From Pipra filicauda (Eukaryota > Chordata > Aves > Passeriformes > Pipridae): a stretch of DNA of 64,000 bases. The notes beneath the pieces are model-generated. The model had not been told where the DNA came from and did not search any database. It saw nothing but the letters and a program-made list of their open reading frames with translations. Location: the NCBI RefSeq assembly GCF_003945595.2, contig NW_024104304.1, positions 1,116,001 through 1,180,000 on the forward strand, in the 5' to 3' direction. The translations under genes and the position numbers were made by a program. Shown here one piece after another: positions 23,701-36,130 of the stretch (positions are counted from its first letter, which is position 1; every line of letters starts with the position of its first letter).

Positions 23701-26700
23701 ACATGCAAAATAACCCTGAGCTAAAGTCTGTGCCCCCTTACTGTGCGTGTTCTCTTGCTGCCCACAAACTTCTGAGGATCTTTGACAACGCAGAAGCTCT
23801 TGTATGAGCAGGAGCCCTCACTTTCTGGCTATTAATTCTGGGTTATTGATGTGGCATTGCAGCAGTAGTAAATGGCACAGGAATGTGCGTATTTCACATA
23901 TATGTTGACAAGAAAGGATGCTTTGGTGTCTGACAAGGCATTCAGTCACACTGTTGCTTTTTTCAATGTCCAGAAAGCTCTACTCATTCCCTTGCCTGGG
24001 ACTTCTCAAGAAAGAACAGCCTAGGTCTTTGCTCTACTGTTGTCCAAGTCTATCACTCAGCTTCGTAATATTTTTGTCAACTTATAAAAACCTTTTTATT
24101 AGCCCATATGGTTCGTTTTCCAAAGAAACACTTCTATGATGAAAGCATTTTGACATGCAGCAGCTCTGCTCCCATGTCCAATATAATTGGCCTGTGCAGA
24201 AGGTTTATGGACTGCTCCAAAAGAAATGCTTTAGAAGCAGGTTTCTCTTTGCAGACCTTTCAGCTGTACCTTGTTCAAGGAAAAAAGTCCACAGTAGCTG
24301 GCAAGTCTAATTTGATATGAGAAAAAATACACTGGCTGTGAGTGACACTGGGCTAACACACATCATGAAATGACATTTCTAATTTGTCATTTCAGCTATG
24401 TTAGCTCTTAGGTGTCAGCTCATAATTATTTATAAAGATTATTTTAATCTATTGGGTTTTGGTGCACTAAATTACATTTATGAGTGATCGCAAGGGCATC
24501 TAGAGCCTGAATTTCTTCGCTCGTTTCAGTCCAAATAGAAACACGTAAACATTATGCACACAAACTAGTCAGGATACCTTCTGCTTTGAAAGGTCTTCTG
24601 TTAGAAAGTAGCTCTGTAATTCAGGTGAAAAGTACTGGAGCTACTTGCAATCTCTCAATCCCAGCTCTAATTCTCATAGCACAGAATGGCAATAACAAGC
24701 TTGATATATTGCCTCTTCTGTATATTGTTTATTCTGATGGGCAAATCTTAAATTTTCATTATTACTGCTGCTTCGTACTCCCTGAGCATTTTGAATTTAA
24801 ATGAGTTTTTGCTATCTAATGAAGCTAAGTGAGTGAGTCCTATAGCTTCCTAATCCATACTTCATCCCTGGCAGCTGTAACTGGTCGTATACTTAGGAAA
24901 GGAAGAAAACAAGTGGGCAGTGATCCTTTTCTGGGCAGTCTCTGAATTTTTAAAGCAGTTTTTTGGAGTAATTTATATTTTTTACCTTGGCATTCTTGTG
25001 TTCCAATGATGTGATTATGTATTATATGAAAAAAGGCTTTCTTTTTATTGTTTTAAGCTGACTGTGTTATGTTGTATGATGAGAAACAACAACTAACTAT
25101 TCTTTTCACCTTCTCAAAATAGCAGGTCCTAACTGTCCTTGCTTTTCTAAACTGAAGAGTCTTACTGTGTTTAATATTTCTGCACATGGATGTTCTTCTA
25201 TGCCTCTCATATTTCTTCATCCCATGTCTTTTTTGTATATGGTTTGTTTCTACCTGAGACTTCAGGTTGTGTTTTCAGTCCCAGTGCTCCAGAGACTTGT
25301 TTGATCACTGTTGTAGTACAGCTGATGAGTCTCACTGCACACCCAGAGGCAAAAGTTCACATCACGTGTTGAACCTGCAACGAGGCTTCAGCCAGCAGGC
25401 TCTGTTGTCATTGAGTACCTGGTAATCTTGGCCGGGGTAACCAAAGGTTTTCTTGGCTCCAGAAACAGATGCCTCAAACACATGTGCCTGTTAAGCATCT
25501 GTGCTTGAGACTGACCTGCCTGAATATTTATGAGGGTGTATAGATCAGTGAATTATCTAGGCGATGCAGTGGAGGCAAGTAATTCTGTAACTAAGAGTTC
25601 ACAACAGCACATATTTTTTCTATTTTAAAATCTCATATTGTTCTAATATTTACCAATAAAGAAAATAAACATGTCTTGTAACTAGAATATATGTGTAGAA
25701 GGAGGCAGTAAATTAAACAGATATAATAGGAAGGATTCTTCGTAATATTGTTTTTCATAACAAATCTAAGGCATTTTAAACTGTCATACTTCCTGATGAA
25801 TGTTGAGATTAATATAATAACTTCATTTATATGAAGTATAATCTAGACCACTACATGGAGCCCAGAGTACTCTGTTTCACACATTTCAGGTATCTTCTGC
25901 CTCAAGCAAAAGCTTCAGCTGTAGTAAGAAATCTACCTCTAAAAAGAAAGGCTCTATTTAAAAAGATGCTTATAAAAAAACCCCCAAAAAACAGGAGAGA
26001 TGTATTCTATCTTCACTTCTAGCTCTCAGAGAAAGGATGAATACAGGGCATCTAGCCTTCTCTAAATTGTTAGATTTTTTTTTCCAGAAAATTGGTTGTA
26101 GGTGTGACAAACACGATTTATCTTCTCTCTGAACTGCATAGAGGTACTTGATTGATTTCAGTGTTGTGAAAGCCAAAACCAGCCCCATGTTTTATCACCA
26201 TATTCCTCAATGAGAGATCTTGAAGATTAGATGAAATACCCCAAATATAAACAATTTTTATAATTACTGATTGATCAAAGAATAGGATTGTGTATACTTT
26301 GTAAGCACTTTCTCTTGTTCTGAGCATCACTGATCTCATAGTCTCTAAACACAGGCAGTTAAGGTTCACGAATGTCTTTGAATGCTCTGTTTTGTATTCT
26401 AGTCCTGTGATTTTACAACCAGAGTGAAACCCTGTCTTCAGCAAATTTCATATACTAGCTTATGTGCTGCAGCAAATTATTTTGGTTTGATGCCATAAAA
26501 CTGGTCTATTTCATATTTTAATAATTATTTTATAATCATAACAAAGTGTTAACAATTTGTAATATGCAAAATACTGCACAGCCAAAAAAAAAGCAGTCAA
26601 AACATCTTTTTCTTGACAGATTTGGTTGACTAAGGAATAAGAGAACTCCCATTTCAGTCAATTTATCTTTTTAAATGCAGTCTAATAACTTATGACAAAC

Positions 26701-27577
26701 AGTTTTGGATATCCAAAATGGATACCTGGATACTTTATTCATCTTTACATGGTGACAGAGCTGTCTTCCTCACTCTAGATATGTTCTCCTAATGTGTTAG
26801 GCTTAAGAGACATGTCTGGAGCTAAGCAACCAGCATATTCTGTTTCCTGTTCAACTCTTCCTAGCCATTGAAGTTTTTATTTTCAGAGCTACCAGTTGAA
26901 TATATTCAAGAAACCTCATGAGCACTGAAAACATGTTCAAAACAGTACTCTGGTCACTTAATTAATTTCTGCCATTCCAAGATTTCTTTAAAGTACAGAT
27001 TTTTTTTTTCCCAGTTTTAAATAGCACTTTCAGGAACAGAAGCTTGTTAAAGAAATGGAGTCACATAAGGAAATTTATGATCCTTGAGCAGGCTCCCAGT
27101 TGTTTGGCTTTTACGTTTTGCTTCTGATTTGGAATGGGTATTCAAAGTGTTGCTTTGTGTTTCTCTAGAGGTAGATTGGTAAGCAAATGCTTTTGTTCCT
27201 GACAAAAGGCTGAAGAAGAATAAAAATTTTGTTTCCTGTAGTCGCATTTTAGCTTTTAGTTCCAGGGACACAGCACAAAAGACCCTAAAAATTACCAAAA
27301 AAGAAAGCCAGAAAGGCAATATTTTTTTTACCTTACTCATTTAAGTAATGCCTACACTGAAGGGAGAGCATTTCCATTATCCAGAAACCTAGCCTTTGTG
27401 GGAAAGGAAGTGTTTCCTCTGCCTGCTGAACAGTATGAAAGCTGGGGAGCTACCGTGCCTTTGACCGGGGATGCTTTTGTCAGTCACTTGCTTTTCATTT
27501 TCAGAGTAGGCATATGTGAGATAATGGATCCAAATCTCACTGAATTATTGATATGGGTTGGAACCAACTCACTGAGA
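17712..27577. other. Long intergenic stretch, no gene seen
   Basis: Nearly 10 kb in which I find no exon, RNA gene or clear mobile element on either strand. Open frames up to about 127 codons (for example 17837-18214 and 23073-23456, plus) have no recognisable domain and biased AT-rich composition. AT-rich non-repeat stretches such as 24370-24490 and 26460-26580 could be conserved non-coding DNA, but only an alignment would show it. Confidence 0.55.
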
Positions 27578-27601
27578 GTGTGTGTGTGTGTGTGTGTGTG
27601 G
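27578..27601. repeat. (GT)12 microsatellite
   Basis: Twelve uninterrupted GT units. The sequence just downstream (27602-28000) is more GC-rich than its neighbours. Confidence 0.97.
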
Positions 27602-29436
27602 AGAAGAGCTGGGCCTAGATCTGCAGGTATATGGTAGGGCCTGCACATAAGGCCGGATGAGAGCGGGAAGGCTGCAAATACACAGTTTGGTGTTTAAAGC
27701 TCTGAAGGGGTGCAGCTGCAGTAACAGACTTCGATGTTGACATTGTCCTTGCCTGCTCTGTTCCCCTCTCCATATCTCTGTGATGCTTTGAGGAAATACA
27801 CAGCTCTCCTCTTGATGAGCTTGACGGTGGAGGCTGGGCTGCATGACCGCCTGCACTGTGCTGGCAGGGGGCAGCCTGCGACACAAGCACTCATGTTTCA
27901 CTTCCAGTTCCTCCCGAACTGGAATTGCATGGTATCTTCTGCCTAACAGAGGGAGGGGAAAATGAAAGCCTTGGACTGCTGGAACCTGAGGCAAGGCTGA
28001 AAATCATGTGGCCTTGGCTGTGTATGGAAAGCTGCTAATTTCATAACGTTTTTGCATACACCTGTTTTACATCTGAAGTGACAACTTCTAGGAAGGGCAT
28101 GACATTATCACAAATAAAAGAGAGTTGCTTGTAGGGCTGTTTAAAGGGAGAGAATAATGCATTCCTACTAGGTGAGTGAATGGGAAATGACTAATGAAAC
28201 CACGAGCCCCTCTGTGTCAGCAAGGAGCAGAGACACCATTTTATGAGGATACACTGGAAATGTTGGGACAAGAGTGAGTGGAACTCATTTGTTTTCCTTT
28301 CCTAATAAACATATCAGATTCATGTTGTCTTAGCAGGCAGAACCCCACTGCTGCTGTTAGCGTTGTCCCACTGAACATTACCTTTCTTGCCACTCAAAAA
28401 CCATGCTGCAGAGCCTGGGACACTTTGTGTTCAGTTTGAGATGTGGCCATGAATTTCCCTGGTGATTCGTGGCAAATGGCCTACCTGCCTCACCTGCAAG
28501 GTGCAGGAAACCATCCCTCCTTATCCCCATTCTGGCCCACTTGCATCAGTCTATATCACATGTCCTGTATCTCCTGTCTCATCTGGTTTCTCCAAGCTTG
28601 CCTGCAATGACAATGAGCAATGAGAATCTGCTTTCCAGGCACATGATGTGTAAATGTGTATTTTACTGGAGCAATAAAGTTGGATTATAATAGAAAAAAA
28701 TATTCCAGGTGGCCTCCTGTAGCATCCTGATGCTAAAAGTTTTGGGTGTTTGGGACACTTCTAGTTGCTAATTCTGTTGTGTTCTGGATCTTACATTGAT
28801 CCAGAAATGCTAGGTTTCTGTCTGCCATTTGATATTACCTTCAATTACTGTGCTTCCATCAGTGCACCTGGAATGGTTCCCACTTGCCTATCACAACACA
28901 TCCTCTGCTTCACCCCTCAGGGCCAGGTATGGTCTGTGTGTAAGGGCTGCAGCATGGCATACATAAGGTAGGAAATGAAATCTTCCTTCTGACTGCATGA
29001 GTGATGCAGGCTGCTCCTGCTTTGAGTTCACTTTTCTGTTCTGCTGTTCGCTGTAACAGTCAGTTCAGATGCAGCCACGAAAAATCTGTCATGAACAGCT
29101 TCACCTCACTCCTTCAGAGTGTGAAAACTCCCATTTAAGTTATTTGCAGTGTTGTGGGTATCTAATTATTTTGAATGTTCTGTTTATCTGTGCTTGTGTT
29201 CCCTCCTGGTGCAGCTGGCATGGCTGTGTCTGAAGCTTAGGGAAGAGGATCTTAGATGGATGCTTTTGACTAGCTCAGCTGTTCTGTTTATTTCAGTTTC
29301 CAACACAAAAAGCTCTGAAAGCTGGTTAAATACTTAATGAATTTCTTTCCTAACCTAGTGAGATGAAGCAGGGACAAGCAGGTCAAAACAAGAGCCAGGC
29401 TCAGTGTGGGGATGCCAGCTTCTAACAAGACATCAA
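27602..29436. other. Intergenic, locally GC-richer
   Basis: 27602-28000 is the most GC-rich non-repeat piece nearby and has several overlapping open frames on both strands, including a 141-codon minus frame at 27569-27994. The minus frame ends in the GT repeat (His-Thr repeats) and has no domain I recognise. I do not call a gene. The remainder to 29436 shows nothing I can assign. Confidence 0.45.
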
Positions 29437-29540
29437 AGCATCACAGAATAGTCTGAATTCAAAGGGACCCACAAAGATCATTGAGTCCAACTCATAAATT
29501 TCTTTCGTGAAACCTCTCAGAGAGAGCTACCAGTGAGAGA
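29437..29540 (-). repeat. CR1 3' terminus, minus strand
   Basis: 'catcacagaatagtctgaat...aaagggacccacaaagatcattgagtccaac' is the reverse complement of a CR1 3' end. It is short and diverged. Confidence 0.8.
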
Positions 29541-29799
29541 GCACAACCTGAAAATGTGAAAGGAATTCAGTTTTTTAATGGATGGAAAATTTCTGAATCT
29601 TAATGAGATGGCAGCAAGGTTGTTATTTATGATGTCTCTGGTGCCTAGTTCAAAAGAAACTGGAACATAACTATGAATTCACTGCACTTTCAGGGAAAAA
29701 GAGGATGAAAAGCTCAAAAAAAACATGCCATATAGCTTCTTAAAATGATGCCCTGGGCCCTTTTGGCAGAGCTTGTAACTTGTGATCCTGCGTTTTGCC

Positions 29800-30832
29800 T
29801 ATTTTGTTAGGAAACCTTGAGACTGGTCATCATCTTGCAAAGAAGTTGTGTAAGGCACTTGAAGGACAGGAAGGTGATTTGGGACAGTCAGCATGGCTTC
29901 ACCGAGGGCAAGTCCTGCCTGACCAATCTACTGGCCTTCAAAGATGGAGTGACTACATTGGCGGTCAAAGGAAGAGTTGACCAGCTATCTGGACTTCTGT
30001 AAAGCCTTTGACAGCCCCTCACAATATCCTTCTCTCTAAATTGATGGGAGATGGATTCTATGAGTGGACTATTAGATGGATAGGGAAGTAGTTGGATGGT
30101 CACATCCAGAGAGTAGTGGTCAAAGGCTGAGAGTCCCAATGGACAGCACTGACAAGTGGTGTCCCTCAGGGGTCCGTGCTGGCACCAGTGTTATTTAATA
30201 TGTTCACTAATATGTTCTATGTAGACAAAGCCTAGAAAGCAACTGTATCCTGGGCTGTATCAAAAGCAGTGTGTCCAGCAGGTCGAGGGAGGGGATTCTG
30301 CCCCCTCTACTCCTCTCTGGTGAGACCCCACCTACAATGCTGCATCCAGCTCTGGGGTCCCCAGCACAGAAAGGACATCGACCTATTGGAGCAAGTCCAG
30401 AGGAGGGCTACCAAGATGATTAGAGGAATGGAGGACCTCTCCTGTGAGGAAAGGCTAAGAGAATTGGGTTTTTTCAGCCTGGAGAAGAGATGGCTTTCCA
30501 GTACCTGAAGGGAAGCTACAGAAAAGATGGAGATGGACTTTTTAAAAGTACATGCAGCGACAGAACAATGGGGAATGGTTTCAAAATGAGAGTAGATTTA
30601 GATTAGATATTAGGAAGAAATTCTTTACTCTGAGGGTGGTGAGGCACTGGAACAGGTTGACCGGAGGAGTTGTGGATGTCCCATCTCTGTGAGTGTTCAA
30701 GGCCAGGTTGGGTGGAGCTCTGAGCAACCTGGTCTAGTGAAAGGTAACTCAGTCCAGCAAGAGTGTTGGAACTAGATGATCTTTAAGGTCCCTTCCAACC
30801 CAAACCATTATATGATTGCAAGATTGTATGAT
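29800..30832 (+). repeat. CR1 LINE, about 1 kb, frameshifted and internally deleted
   Basis: The copy contains pieces of CR1 reverse transcriptase in shifting frames: [20 protein letters not shown] near 29890, the 'ctggacttctgtaaagcctt' region near 29990, and 'ggtgtccctcaggggtccgtgctggcacca' at 30161. The part that should carry the FADD catalytic box is missing around 30230-30240. The frame then resumes with [20 protein letters not shown] and [20 protein letters not shown]. It ends with 'gatctttaaggtcccttccaacccaaacca' and a degenerate ATTCTATGA-type tail near 30830. It is not functional. Confidence 0.92.
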
Positions 30833-33800
30833 GTATGTGAACTCAGCTTTGTTTAGACTTGCTCTCCCCTGCCCAATGAGCACTTGGTACATTTTACAGG
30901 TTTAATGCAGATATGCCATCAATTTGTCCCTTTTTCTGCAGTCCTGCTCAGTTCTGCCCAGTGGGACAACAAGAGGATTAAAACGGATTAAAGTTGGGTA
31001 AAGTGCCAAGGTGCTAATAATAAATGCAAGAAAGCAGAAAATTTCAGATATAACTCATGAAAAGGTGGGGTCGTAAGGAGGGAAACACAGCTGTATTTTT
31101 GGCTGGAAATCCTGACAGGTCTATCAGTCAAGATGAAATCTCACATTACACACTACAGTATTTGTAGTCCAAAAATTCCCCTAATTGCTTTGCTGAAATC
31201 CCTACAAATTGTTTTGCAGATTACATTGAAATCGTTTCTCTCCATACCAAAATAATTTTTGCTAATAATGGACATTTTTAGACAGGAAATGAGTAATGTA
31301 CAATACATTTGAAATTTTTAAAGATGAGTTCATGGAGGCAGGGTGTAATCTGCCAAGGAGAAGTGAGGTTGTTACCTGCAGTCCTCTGATAAATGTCATG
31401 GGGTGTTTAGCAATCATGGGAGGGCAAGTCTTTGCAGTGAACTCTTCCTTGTGGATTCAAATCGATTTTGAATTATTTGCACCAGTGTTTATCATATTAC
31501 AGATAGAAATTCATTTCCCAACAGTCTTTGAGCAGGCTTTCCTCATCCCTGTCAGGATTTACTAACATCAAGCTAATTGCTTTCTTAGTGTTGGAACAGG
31601 GAGAATGATGTTTTTTTGGGGGTACTTTGCATAGTTTTCTGCCTGGAGCAGGACTTGCTGTGTAGGGTTTGGAAGGATTTGCTGTTCTCTAATCTCCACC
31701 AGGAGCTTTTCACAGAAGTCCTATGGGAAATAAATTTGGTCAGTCATGATTTTCCAAACATCCAAATATTTTTAAAGCATGCATACTAAGCTACTGGAAA
31801 CTATTGAAAATGTGCTACTTTATAAAATGCATTTCAGGGACCAAACTATTTTTCATAATTTCCGGTAAATAATTAGAAAATTGTCTACACTGCTTAACTA
31901 GGCCACAAAATATTTCAACTTTAATGAAATGGATATGTAAAAGCCTCAGATATTGCTTACTTTAAAGGTTGAGCTGTTGAGCTTTTCAATAACCGCAGCA
32001 TCAACAAGACTCAAAATATAAATAGTTAGTTGAATTGGCAGACACTTGGCTGAATTGCAAATTTAATATAATTTCATTGATTCTCCACATAGCTGGCACA
32101 GTTTATATTTATTTGAGCAGAGAAGGTAGAGAGAACAAAGATAGGAAGCCCTTACCTTAAGTAAATCAGATTGTTTTTTACTTAACTTTCTCTAGGAATG
32201 CCGAATAGTTTAATAAGAATTGTACTCCAGCGATTACAATAAAAAAAAAATTGCACTATTAAAAATAATCAGCACCTGGGACTTATTTCTGAGCATTTGC
32301 CTTACATGTTCATATAAAACAGTCTGAACATGTAATTATTGGTATTTAAAGGCTGTTATGACAAAACAATAGCTTAAATGTGAAATCAGTGTTTAAAATG
32401 AATATATATATATTCTCATTGTAATTTAGAATAATCCCATTTGGTTGTAATCTTTCACTACGCGGAGGTTTTTTTCAATTTTTCATTTGATTCTAAGCTT
32501 ACAAAACCCAAAGGACTGAAGTGCTTTGTGCAAATTTTGTACGCTTCTGTTTATTATTATTATTGGAAAGTTTTGGATGTAGAGAAATTCTCATCTGTTG
32601 AAATTAAAAGTTTGGGGCAAACCTTTCAAAGGCTTCTCAGGTTTTGGCTTGGTGTGTGCAGCAGAAAGTCTGAGGGAGCCTACGATGGCACTGTTGCTTG
32701 TGCTGGTTTAATGAGACCACAGGTCAAGCCTCATGACTGTGGTTGTTACCACTCTTTGAAGACTTCATTTAGAGAATTTCAATTTCTAGCAGTTTATGGA
32801 CCAAAACACCCCTCCCAACCATACAAAGAATATAGGAGTTTGCTTTTGTAGCCTCCTTTCTTGGACAAGTTAAAATCACTCCATGGACTCCTTAGGGGTC
32901 TAGAGACTGCAAATTGGAAGCACGTCATCTCATTTATACATGCAGTGTGAAATATTGATCGCATAGTATTGTGGCTGGGGAACTGCTGGGAAATCAGGCA
33001 CCTCAAGGAACAGTGATTTAACACTGGATATCTGAAGCAATTATCTCACTGGGTTTTTTCTTCTGTACCAAAGTCATGCATAGTTGTTCCAGCTCATGCT
33101 TACAAAAACTCAGTGGTGAAATATGAACCACTTTTGTTAAGCAGAGGGTTTTTTTTCTGGCCAGCCTCATTATAAAGGTAAGATGGTGCATATGGGGCAC
33201 CCAGGAGCAGATATGTAAGAACAGGCAACTGCCTATAAACAGATGTGTTTATTTTCATGGCATTGCAGCTAGGCAATTAACACAGCTTGTTTTCTGGGTA
33301 ATGCCAAGGTCATAATTCTAGCCTAAGGGTCATTATTACTTACTTGCTGATACATATATACATATATATATTTACTGAAAAGGATTGCAACTTGAGCCCA
33401 AAATGACAGATGAAATTGGTTTTTTAATATATTGGCCACATTAATATCTGGAAAAGAGCATAACAGATATGAAACTCCTGCATGAATTTCAAAACACAGT
33501 TTTCTTTTGCAGCCCCCTATGGATCATATTTGAGGTCATTAAGTCATTAGCAGGCAGCAGGGAGATTGTAATTTTGCTTTTCTTCAACCTAACTATTCCA
33601 CTGTGCAACCCCTTTTTTATTCACGTTACCACTTTTACTCAAGTTGATTACTAACATGATCTCTGAATAAATCTACTGGTTATATGAGAAAAGATGAGCA
33701 TCTGAGTAAAGCCATTAAATCTACATTTATAAAATTATCTCCCTGGACTTAATTATCACTATCCTGCTGGATGCTCTGATTCTGCACTGGCTTATCCCTT

Positions 33801-34930
33801 GACTTCCTTCTCTTGTTTGATAATACAGCTTCTCATAATCCACACAATCCTTGCAATATATTTCACTTACTGACATTTTGCTTTGTTGTTGATATTCATC
33901 CCTAGGTATCCCAAATGCCTGTCAATTAATCAGTCATCAGTCTACAGAGTGCTATTAGAGCCAGGGAATAAGCACCTGGCTTTCAAATGAGGCAGCATTT
34001 ATCAATTCATGTGACTCTCACTATGAAAAAAGAGAAATTGTACTCTGTCATTGCCAGCAGCCTTCAGGGTGATTATACTATAAGGCAAACTCGGGACCAA
34101 ATCCTTCTGGATCTGTTGGAGATATCTTGCAACTTCAATGAGTTTTGGCTCCTTCTAGCTTTATCTGTTGTGATCTGCTGATTATTCTGCCTCATGATTA
34201 AAGAAAACTTGGAATTCAGTGTAGCCTTTAAATGCTGTTTTGAAAAATTATCATTTCCGTGAATTTTAAGAAGATGAGCTGGCTGAAGTAACTGCAGAAA
34301 TACTGCAGGTTAGTTTTTCTTCAGACTCCGGAAGAAATTAAAAACTAAAAAAACACTTATGGTAATCCTCCCCCTGCTTTTCCATGCACAATTTCATGCT
34401 TTCTGTCTGTTCTACGCTTTGGAGGTTTTTTTCTAATGTAAACAACCTGTTTCTTCAAGAATGAGCAGGCTTCTGAAAACTAACAGCAGTGATGAGCATG
34501 GAGAGAGTGTGAGCTGCATGGTGCATACAGCACAACACCTGAGGCAGGGCCTTCCTTCTGCTGTTTGCTCCCACCAGGCTTAGCTGTGTCAAAGGAGAAG
34601 CCAAGAAAGCATTTCTCTCTCCTGCAAGAAATATCAGTGTGAGCAGTTTTCCAGTCAGTGAGTCATTTTCTGATCCCACTATCCACTCATCCGTTTGCTA
34701 TTGAAGCCCCAAGTACTTGAGAGATGACTGGTTATAACTAGAGAAGGGTGTCCATGTGTAGCAAATATGTTTTTGTCAGTTATCTAAACATTGGTGTTCT
34801 CTGTCCATGTTCATGAGCAGTGTCATAATTAGTGGTGAAATATTTGTTTCTCCAAGATGCATTTCAATTTTGTTTCATCCAAGGAATCTTATGGCTCTGT
34901 GTAACATGTAGTCAATGAAAGAAACCCCTA
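30833..34930. other. Intergenic; AT-rich, possible conserved non-coding DNA
   Basis: No gene is supported. 31800-32480 is AT-rich but complex, with many TAATT/ATTA cores, no known repeat and no long open frame except a 136-codon one with no domain. 34094-34155 ('gggaccaaatccttctggat...acttcaatgag') resembles an ancient amniote interspersed repeat. An AT stretch (tacatatatacatatatata) lies at 33351-33370. Confidence 0.45.
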
Positions 34931-34937
34931 CAAAAAT

Positions 34938-35639
34938 ATGGCACCTGATGGGATTAATCCAAGAGTCCTCAAAACACTGGCTGATATCATCGCAAAGCCT
35001 CTCTCAATGATTTTTGAGCAGTGTTGGGAATCTGGAGAGGCCCCAGCTGACTGGAAGCTGGCAAATGTTGTCCCAGTTTTCAAGAAGGGCAAGAAGAAGG
35101 ACCCCAGAAACACCAGGCCTGTCAGTCTCACTTCAGTGCCTGGTAAAGTTATGGAGAAGATTATTTTGGGAGGTATTGAAAAACACCCAAAAGACAATGC
35201 AATCATTGATCAGAGCCAGCACAGCTTCATGAGAGGAAAGTCCTGCTTATCAAACATGATTTCCTTTTACAACAAGATAACCCACCTAGTTGATCAAGGG
35301 AAGCCAGCTGATGTAATCTTTTTGGATTTCAGTAAAGTTCTCAATACTGTCTCTCACAGGATCCTTCTGGACAAAATGCCCAGCACACAGCTGGGTAAAC
35401 ACATCATGTGGTGGGTGAGCAATTGGCTCACAAGTTGAGCACAGAGGGAAATAGTGAATGGGGCAACATGGTGACCTGTCACTAGTGGGGTTCTGCAGGG
35501 CTCCATCTTAGGCCCTGTGCTCTTCAACATCTTCATAAATGACTTGGACACAGGACTGGAAGGAATACTAAGCAAGTTTGCAGATGACACAAAACTGGGA
35601 GGAGCTGTTGATTCCCTCAAAGGCAGGGAGGCCCTGCAG
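34938..35639 (+). repeat. CR1 LINE reverse transcriptase part (left half of split copy)
   Basis: A 166-codon frame starts at 34938 and reads CR1 reverse transcriptase: APDGINPRVLKTLADIIAKP, then WKLANVVPVFKKGKKKDPRN, GKSCLSNM and FLDFSKVLNTVSH, to a TGA at 35436. The usual CR1 motif is LDFSKAFDTVSH. Here the position of the first catalytic Asp reads Asn, so the enzyme would be dead. After two in-frame stops the FADDTKLGG box follows at 35578. The copy is cut at 35639 by a solo LTR and resumes at 36131. Confidence 0.95.
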
Positions 35640-36130
35640 TGATACCAAAAAGCGACAGAAACAAACTTCTTAACACCAATTTGCAGATGTTAAAAAGGGT
35701 ATTCTTCTTTATTCAGCATGCTGGACATTCAGAGGATAGTTCCTCTAATCAAAGTACCAAGTGACAGACAGAGAGGGCTTTTAATTACACATACATATTA
35801 ATTAGATAGTCTTGCTTATTTAATACATACTCATTAGTTTGTTTACATAGTCACACCCCTATTGGAAGTCCTTCTTTGGTCTTTCCAGGTCTTCTTCATC
35901 ATCTTGACCTCAGTGCTTGAGCAGATACAGCAGGTACAGCATCATTGTGTTCCAAGACCAAAAACTGTTACATTTATTCTTTATTTTATCTTGTTTGGAT
36001 ACACAGAGCTTAGTTTATATCTTTGTTTGAGTACATCCTTACCAAATTCTCTAGGACTTCTCTAAGATCATATTGTTCCTAATTTGGGCATTCCGGGATA
36101 CTGTGAGTAAAGTTTCTATTTCTTTTATCA
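35640..36130 (-). mobile_element. Solo ERV LTR, 491 bp, inserted in a CR1
   Basis: The insert starts TGATACC and ends TTTTATCA, so both ends share the inverted terminus TGATA. GCAG flanks both sides (35636-35639 and 36131-36134), a 4-bp target duplication. Removing the insert and one GCAG restores the CR1 reading 'gccctgcagagagacctcaa', which confirms both boundaries. A TTTATT at 35708-35713 is AATAAA on the minus strand, close to the minus-strand 3' end, so the LTR points left. Four-base duplications are usual for gammaretrovirus-like (class I) ERVs. It has no coding sequence. Confidence 0.9.

Noticed and set aside
27569..27994. 141-codon minus frame
   Set aside because: It ends in His-Thr repeats from the GT microsatellite and lacks any domain; other frames in the same GC-richer piece are equally open.
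32441..32851. 136-codon plus frame
   Set aside because: No domain and no splice or promoter context; composition is like the surrounding DNA.
35640..36130. Part of the CR1 3' UTR
   Set aside because: CR1 sequence is continuous only when this piece is removed, and it has its own TGATA termini and GCAG duplication.
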